From Nepenthes gracilis (taxonomy: Eukaryota; Streptophyta; Magnoliopsida; Caryophyllales; Nepenthaceae): DNA of 64,000 bases. The stretch is from positions 7,567,041 to 7,631,040 of the forward strand of contig BSYO01000038.1 in NCBI GenBank assembly GCA_033239525.1, given 5' to 3'. Numbering within the stretch: position 1 is the first letter of the stretch; each line of letters starts with the position of its first letter. Below are positions 57,529 to 64,000 of the stretch, piece after piece. Made by a program: the position numbers and the translations under genes. Under the pieces are notes generated by a model that searched no databases, had not been told where the DNA came from, and saw nothing but the letters and a program-made list of their open reading frames with translations.

Positions 57529-59418
57529 TGTCCCAAAAATCCGGGTGTGATTAACCAAATATACAAGGCCCGATAATTCAAAACCTGCACAGGATCTCAT
57601 CAGATAATCGTCTGGACAATATAAATATAACCTACTGTGTAAACAGTCATAAAGGGAATAATCAAATATTACAACAACTCATCCACATAATGAGATAAAA
57701 CCATAAGTCCTTAATATACGGTCTAAAAGCCTACATTCGGCCAAATCCAGTATCCAAATGCATCCTATGACAATCCAAACCGGGAAATCAAAATACAGGT
57801 GATGCAATTTATATCTCAACAGGCATAATACTGACCAAAATATGCGGTATTGCATTGAATCTCGCCCAACTCCTGTAACAGATCTAAGCCTTCTACTCTA
57901 AAAGGATAAAATAGAAAACGTGAGCCTAAAATTCAATAAATATTATGATATACATGTATAAAATAAAACATATAAATCAGTGGGAGGGTGAAACCACGTA
58001 ACAAATCATATAAACAATTTGTAAGGTCTGTAAATTAACTGAAAGTTTGATGATATTCTCGCACTCCATCCATATATCAGATTCACCTCGTCCCATTGGG
58101 ATGGCACTTGCAACAATTCACTACGCAGAGCCAGACTTCACATGCATAAACGACGGTAACAGTTAGGCCTGCAACTTTTCGGCCATCTATTATCATTGTT
58201 TGTTACCTTTTATGCCGCAACTATTTGGCCATCTATTATCATCATCCACTATATTTTAGACCTGCAACTACTCCGTTATCTTTTATCATTATCCACTACA
58301 TTTTAGGCTTGCGACTACTCGACTATCTTTTGTCATTATTTGTTATATTTTAGGCCTGCATCTACTCGCTATCTTTTATAGACCTACTAGAGCCTCGGAC
58401 CAACATGATCCCATACACATATATCGACCTACTAGAGTCTCGAACCACCATGGCCCCACGTCATGTATTGAGCCACCAAGGCCTCGCCAATGCCCACAAC
58501 ACAATACTCTCACTTTCGCCTTTCATCACCTCCGCTCTATTGTTTACGTTTTTGCCGGTTGAAACCTTCCACCTAGTGAAATTTCTGACCGGCACAACCC
58601 AAGGCTTCTTCTTCTTAGCCAAGCTCCTGTACAATGACTTCCGGATGCCAGAAAAACTCTCCGAAATCACAAAACCCAACAAAACCTCCAAGTCGATCGG
58701 TAAATCATAATGCATATACAGAATAAACAGATAGAGTGTATAAAAGTAATATGAATATTAGTAAAATTTTCAAATAGTAGTCAAAACATATCAAATGCTG
58801 AAACAAATCAAAGATATGGCTTACAGATACTTGCTTCGATCTTATGCCAAGTAGTTCGGAAGAAAGGATTCTCTGAAGTACCCGAACCATGCTCTTCTTT
58901 CCTCTTCGCGTGTGCCCTCTCTCCATGCCGCTCGGCCTTCTCCTCTGCCGCGTGCTTCCTCTTCTTCTCTCATTTTTCCCTTGTGTGTGCCACTCTCCCC
59001 TTCTCTTCTTCTTCTCTTCCTCTCTTCTCCTCTCTCTCCCTCTCTCCTCCTTCCTCCTCCTCCTTCTTCTTCCTTTGATTCGCCGCACAGCCTTTCCCTT
59101 TCTCCCTCTCCCTTCCTCCCTTTTCTCTTTTCTTTCTTTTTCTTTTTTCCCCCAGCTTTTGCCGCGTGCCTCCTTGTTTCCTTATTTTTCTTTTCTTTTC
59201 TTTTTATTTTTTTGTTTATTATTATTATTATTATTATTATTATTTCCTTCTTTCTTTTTCCCTTTTCTTTTATAATCCAAATCGGCATTCGAGCGCTAGC
59301 TCAACTAATCCGAATATTCTTCAAACTATACAATATTTAATAAATTTTTATCACATTTAAATTATCCAAAATAATAATTATACCCAAAATAAATTAAATA
59401 TGGATTCGGGATGTTATA
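57529..59418 (-). mobile_element. Tekay-like LTR (minus orientation)
   Basis: Read on the minus strand it starts TATAACATCCCGAATCC (first bases probably once TG) and ends GGATTTTTGGGACA. It contains a GA-rich tract (about 59100-58900), 'tggttcgagactctagtagg' and 'caggcctaaaatataac' blocks that match 1-1520, and 'ggcttagatctgttacagg'. About 1.9 kb, no internal region found, no target duplication seen. Apparent long ORFs at 58.4-59.3 kb come from its pyrimidine-rich repeats and are not genes. Confidence 0.7.
59216..59243. repeat. (TTA)n microsatellite
   Basis: About nine TTA units inside the Tekay-like LTR, next to long CT-rich tracts. Confidence 0.9.
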
Positions 59419-59542
59419 CTTTTCCTCAATTTATAAGTTTGTGCATTCAATTGCAGTGATTTATTGTCCATTTCATCACCTTATGGGGCAACACAAGAAC
59501 GATCTACAAGATATGGAAGCGAGGCACACCCAATTGATTTAA

Positions 59543-59752
59543 TTATCGCGATACAGGCTCATCATCATGATCATCATGACCCTGAACGACAATTCTATCA
59601 CCACCACTACATCCACCTCCATTCCCTGCATCATCAATACTAGAACTTTGCTTATCTAGGGAAATAGAGTTATCATGTTGTCCTTCTTTAGGCTCTACAA
59701 TAGCAGCATCATCTATCCCACCACCACTTTCATCTCCTTCTAATTTGATCAT
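59543..59752 (-). pseudogene. probable acidic C-terminal part of the hAT transposase
   Basis: A minus-strand open frame with MIKLEGDESGGGIDDAAIVE and GHDDHDDEP. Many plant hAT transposases with DUF659 end in such an acidic, glycine-rich tail. The dimerisation domain that should come before it is not recognisable, so the link to the core at 60963-62110 is inference. Confidence 0.4.
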
Positions 59753-60962
59753 GAGCCACTCTAAATTATCTTGTCAATCGAGAAATGGCCTCTCCTGCTT
59801 CTCCAACCATGAATCCTAGATCATTACCTAAAATAATAATTCAGGTTGATTGGATTAAATTGATTTTTTGATTTAGCTTGGGTATTCCTTGTGGCATTTG
59901 TTATTTTTTGTCTTGACTTATAGTGGACATAGGCTAATTATTCAAATTTTCATACTTTAATCTATTTATTGTCTTTGTGTGTATAAATCTAAAAGTATTC
60001 CAATTTATCTTGCACTTGGAACAAGAGCTGATTAGACTCAAAATTGAGACAATAATTCTTTCTAACTCGGAAGCAAAAATTTCATAATGAATCTTCCATT
60101 TAGTTGTATTAAGCCGTTATCAAATATTAAAATTAGCAAATTTTAAATATAAAAATATTATATTCGATAAGAAAAAATAAATCGAAAAATACCTTTATTT
60201 AGTTGTGTTTTATGTACGAAGAATTTACCCTAAGTAATCTAAAATCGGTCCTAATCTAGAATTCAGGTTTGAAGATCAATTAAGATATACCTTTAGAACT
60301 TTATAAAGACAACCAACTAAATTTCTACTTGGATTTGTATACAAAATTGTACTTTCTGCAAATTGTGTTCCAAAAGTATCTTGTTTATCACGAAATATCA
60401 ATAACTAAAAAGTATTAAGTAAATTATTAATATTCAATAGTATTATGGATACGAGAATGAAATATGAATATTATTTTTATTGAAATCGAAGTATTGATTT
60501 TAATATTGGAACATTGAAATTTAAAAGCAATATAAATAAGTTGTATACTTTAATTGTACGTATATTTACATAGTTACGTATCCAATTTATAGCTCGAATT
60601 TGATTGTCAAGGTCAGGTTCTTATATTTGAATAACCCTTTCTTTTTAACTCCATCCACCACCTTTAAATGATTGGAAAACTTGGTACTATATTGATATTG
60701 GGGATTTAAATGACTTATAATAACAAATAATTTAACACAAACTAGTAAGTATGTGATATTATAGTATTACATAAGCATTAAGGACTTATATAGAAACAGA
60801 ATTGAGCAATCAATATTTTTAAATTAAATTTCCCTGTATACTGGTTGCATGCAATTCATTGTTGTAGCTGAAAATTTCACATTTGTTCAATCATCTTCTA
60901 AATGTTAGCATAAAAACGATGACTTTTTTTTTTATAGCCATCTTTGCTTTGTCAATGACTTA

Positions 60963-62110
60963 TTAAATGAACCCCATTATTGGTTTCTCATCACTATCAT
61001 TCAGTTTGAGCACTTTAGTCAAGGGTCCATGTATTTTTATCCCTTCTTTGGCCCTTATTCGAAATTCTTTCTCCAGAATGATCTTCTTCACTTCGTATGT
61101 TAGGCTCATTTTTATTTTCCCAAATATGAAAGATTTATAATCATTTGATTTGAACATATTCTTCATGCCTTCTCTATGGAGATAAATGGACTGCATTACA
61201 AGAAAGTTTGTGATGTAACATGTGATGGAAGGGCGCAGCAAGTCTCAACTATTAGTTAGCATCTTCGTGTAATCAATTTGGCATGTCATGCTATAGATGT
61301 AGTTCATTGTTTTCTTTGACATTTATCACATCCTCCACATGTTTTTTCTCTAAATCCTTCAAAATAAGATCTAGGCAATGTGCTGCACATTCAGTTTAGT
61401 ATAGATGCCTCCTATTTTGTATGAGGGGGAACCCAACTACTTTTAAACCCTCTCGTTTTCTATAATAACCTGAACAATTCTATCCTTCCTAATCTCATCA
61501 ACCTTGCCCATAGTATTCTTTATTTCTAAAATGAACATTATTGGTATCAATGGATTTATGAAAAACTATTTCCCAGGAGCTATATACTATAAAAAATTAA
61601 TCAGGTGCTTATATATTACGCCTGTCTATCCATCGCACATAATTGTGACTCCCCGCTCATTTCTAATAAGAACAAAGCTAGGAATCTACTACTTCAATTG
61701 CTTATGCTCACCCTCTAAATGAATATTCAAAAGCTTATAACAAGTATGACCTTGAACCCCTACGCCACACTTAATTGCTTTATCTAAGGCTGATAAAATG
61801 GGTTGCTTGTGGCAACATTTGGTGGAATGTTATTTCACCATAAAAAATGACCAACAACCTATCCTAACACTTCCCACAAACCTCTTATCGAGGATTCTCT
61901 TATTTTAGGTTGCTTTGAGGACTCTCGTATACATAGCTGGGTGAATCTCTACCAAACAAGCATGTGTGCTTTAAGGGTCGATTCACTGCTTCCTGTTGCT
62001 AGTTGCATATGGAGCCCACTTTCAAGTAGTAAATGATCGCTGCGTCCTTGAACCTTGACCACCAGTCGCTAACCCTCAACCACTATTGTCATCCTCCTCA
62101 AAACAAGATG
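60963..62110 (-). pseudogene. hAT transposase, DUF659 core (broken)
   Basis: On the minus strand the order is 'VTIMCDG' (about 61650), 'DEIRKDRIVQVIIEN' (about 61500), 'AAHC'-like 'VQHIA' then 'ILKDLEKKHVEDV' (about 61390-61330), 'RLAAPSITCYITNFLVMQSI', 'HREGMKNMFKSNDYKSFIF' and 'IHGPLTKVLKLNDSDEKPIM' (61240-60963). These are the landmark blocks of plant hAT (Ac/Tam3 superfamily) transposases with DUF659. Stops and frameshifts make it dead. The last 92 codons are still open, which suggests moderate age. Terminal inverted repeats were not found. Confidence 0.75.
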
Positions 62111-62379
62111 ATTGACTTTGTAGTTTTCTTATCCTCAAAACAAGATGATTGAGCTTTGTATTTTTCCTTCTCCTCCCATGTATTTTGTATTCTAATGCTC
62201 TTTCATCTAGTCACCTCAAACTATACATCCTCTTGATCATTCTTAAATCCACAATGTTGCTACGTGGCTTACTTAAGTCAAAGTCATCCATTGTACTGTG
62301 TTTGAGCCGGCTACTCATAATATCCTAATGAAAATCTCTTATAATTCTCTACTTCTCTATTACTATGAAATTTCATGAG

Positions 62380-62600
62380 TTGCTCAATATCTCTCGAAAC
62401 ACAACTACATGGAGCAACATTTCTGCATAGCGTGGCATAAAAGTTCTTTTAGCTTAGTGATCCATCCATTATTATTATTTTTTATAAAATTTACATTTAG
62501 ATTTATTCCTATTATCACATAGGATCATAATACCGCCACCCCACATCATCTCATAATTTCCTCCTACTCCACTAATAATAATCTTGCCCCTTGCCTTTGA
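62380..62600 (-). pseudogene. BED zinc finger of the hAT transposase (decayed)
   Basis: Minus strand reads 'SKCKFYKK' and later 'RNVAPCSCVSRDIEQLMKFH'. This fits a BED-type DNA-binding finger: C-x2-C partly lost, then the conserved NVAPC followed by the helix before the main domain. It sits where the N-terminus of the transposase is expected. Confidence 0.5.
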
Positions 62601-62957
62601 TGTTGATATGTTGAAATATCTGTAAAAACTTTAAAAAGCAAGAATTTAGAAAAAAATTGAGAAAAAGGAACACATATCAAGTTTCAACAATTAAAAATAA
62701 TAAAATTTGCAATTAATTGTAATTTCTAATTAGTAATTATTAATTACATAATTTGATCAAATTATCAAACACAAAAATTTGAAATAAATTTCCTAAATTG
62801 ATATTAAATTTTCTTACTAAATTTCCTCATCAATTTCCTAACTCAATGTTAAAAATCTAAATATATAAATTTTTTAAAACAATTTATAAAAAATTATTAA
62901 GAACCACAAAAATAAATAATAAATAATAAAATACATGAATAACTAATATTACACAGC

Positions 62958-63861
62958 TGATGGGTTCGATCTGCCCGGCCTAGGAAGAGGGTCCACAAAC
63001 AGAAGGGACAGGCTCAGGATCCAAACAACGTCCCAATCGCCTTGTCGGCTAAAATGACCTTGTTAGCTCAGTCAGGATGGCCCACGATCCGTTTCTTGAA
63101 GAGACTTACCATAACTGATTGGAACATGCCGACAAATATTCCAAGAATATTCGCCCATGTTCACACGATCACTCTTAAAATGGCAATGGAAGCCTAACAA
63201 ATCTCCTTTCAAAAGGTAACTGCCATACCGGGCGCCTCCCATGATCGTGTTAAAGAAAGAAGGGAACCGTCAGCCAACCGAGGTTTCCTTATCCATCCGA
63301 ATAGCTCAGCGGGCGGTTGTCACCAATCAGGGAAGGTTGAATTACCCGCTAACACTATAAATACTCCTTCACTATAGCAGGGAAAGGGACACGAGACAAG
63401 ACACCATAGAAAAATACATCTGAAAACTCTCCCCAAGTGAGTGAGCCCTGACTGAGGCTCTGCCACCATCGTTGAGCATCCCCGTTGCACTCTGACGACA
63501 ATACAACCGGCAAAGATGCTCCCTCCTGAGTGCATCTTTCTCTCTAAGACGTTCCTCGCTAAGTGCACCTTCTGAAGCTCTATCCTCCAAATCCAACACT
63601 CAACCCCCTCACTCGTGTATTTGCACTCTCATTTTGCATCCTCCATCTTTTTCTTCTTATAGAAAGATTTTTGATTTGAGCGTCGGAGAATATATTGGGG
63701 AGTGTGTCCTACAAATTCTCCGACCTCTTATTTGTTTGTTGTGTTGCACAAGATCTAGGTTCAAGGAGACGTAGACCGGACCTACTTTAGATCATCTAGA
63801 CGTGAAGATTTGATCCGTGGCTTCCTAATCCGTACATCATCTAGGATCCGGGGATACATCA
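62958..63861 (+). mobile_element. Tat-lineage 5' LTR of an element leaving the window
   Basis: Starts TGATGGGTTCG and ends GGATACATCA, 904 bp, collinear with 40342-41293. TATA-like 'ctataaatactcc' near 63354. Primer site TTGGCATCGTCTTTGAAAA follows (63862 on). Confidence 0.8.
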
Positions 63862-64000
63862 TTGGCATCGTCTTTGAAAAACGACTAAAAGTCTGACTAT
63901 CACATCCCTGCAAACTATGACATGGTGAACACTTGAGCTGAAGTCAGTGCACTGGTCAGGGATGCTGCCTCATGTGGGAACGAACCCCCTACCGGTAGTT
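63862..64000 (+). pseudogene. primer site and gag start of the third Tat element
   Basis: ATG at 63922 reads MVNT, stop, AEVSALVRDAASCGNEPP. The stop TGA stands where the minus-strand copy has CGG and the lineage has Arg, most simply a CGA to TGA change. The rest of the element lies beyond the window. Confidence 0.7.

Noticed and set aside
58705..59340. Several overlapping ORFs of 120-148 codons on both strands
   Set aside because: They are products of long CT/GA-rich and TTA repeats inside a Tekay-like LTR, open in most frames, with no protein-like composition.

Overview
The window is nuclear DNA of a flowering plant. It is AT-rich and dominated by decayed plant retrotransposons: Ty3/gypsy Tekay-like and Tat-like elements, a chromovirus derivative, Ty1/copia, RTE-type LINE and Au-type SINE. 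It also holds one clearly readable split plant gene, fragments of plastid genes, and a degraded hAT transposase. Nothing looks prokaryotic or viral. The species cannot be named from the sequence alone.

The main gene is a plant reticulon-like gene (RTNLB) on the minus strand, about 12.1-37.5 kb. Five coding exons (36361-36223, 29974-29794, 29690-29549, 28227-28158, 12466-12300) join with GT/AG borders and matching codon phases into 232 aa. The last intron is about 15.7 kb. It contains an RTE LINE remnant split by a Tekay-like solo LTR, scrambled plastid fragments (rps11 twice, rpoB, atpB, rpl16, petG, ycf1, petB), and a complete short chromovirus derivative that keeps a chromodomain. The first coding intron holds a short-LTR copia remnant and an Au SINE. 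A Tat solo LTR with an internal minisatellite sits about 250 bp upstream of the probable transcription start.

Layout. 0-7 kb: a truncated Tekay-like LTR, then a minus-strand Tat element (LTR, primer site, gag, protease, integrase) whose gag is interrupted by another Tekay-like solo LTR. 7-9.2 kb: AT-rich, empty. 9.2-10.4 kb: gypsy integrase remnant. 12-37.5 kb: the reticulon gene. 37.8-39.5 kb: Tat solo LTR. 40.3-47.2 kb: a plus-strand Tat element with gag, RNase H, integrase and an antisense ORF, but without protease, most of the reverse transcriptase, or a 3' LTR. 49.06-50.0 kb: Tat solo LTR with perfect target duplication. 50.4-55.7 kb: a weakly supported split gene, a SINE and a two-LTR element. 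57.5-59.4 kb: minus-strand Tekay-like LTR. 59.5-62.6 kb: minus-strand hAT transposase remnant. 62.96-64 kb: LTR and gag start of another Tat element that leaves the window.

I found no clearly new functional system. The most distinctive points are the reticulon gene carrying organelle and transposon cargo in a giant intron, the chromodomain-only element, the minisatellites inside Tat LTRs, and the antisense transcription unit of the Tat element.
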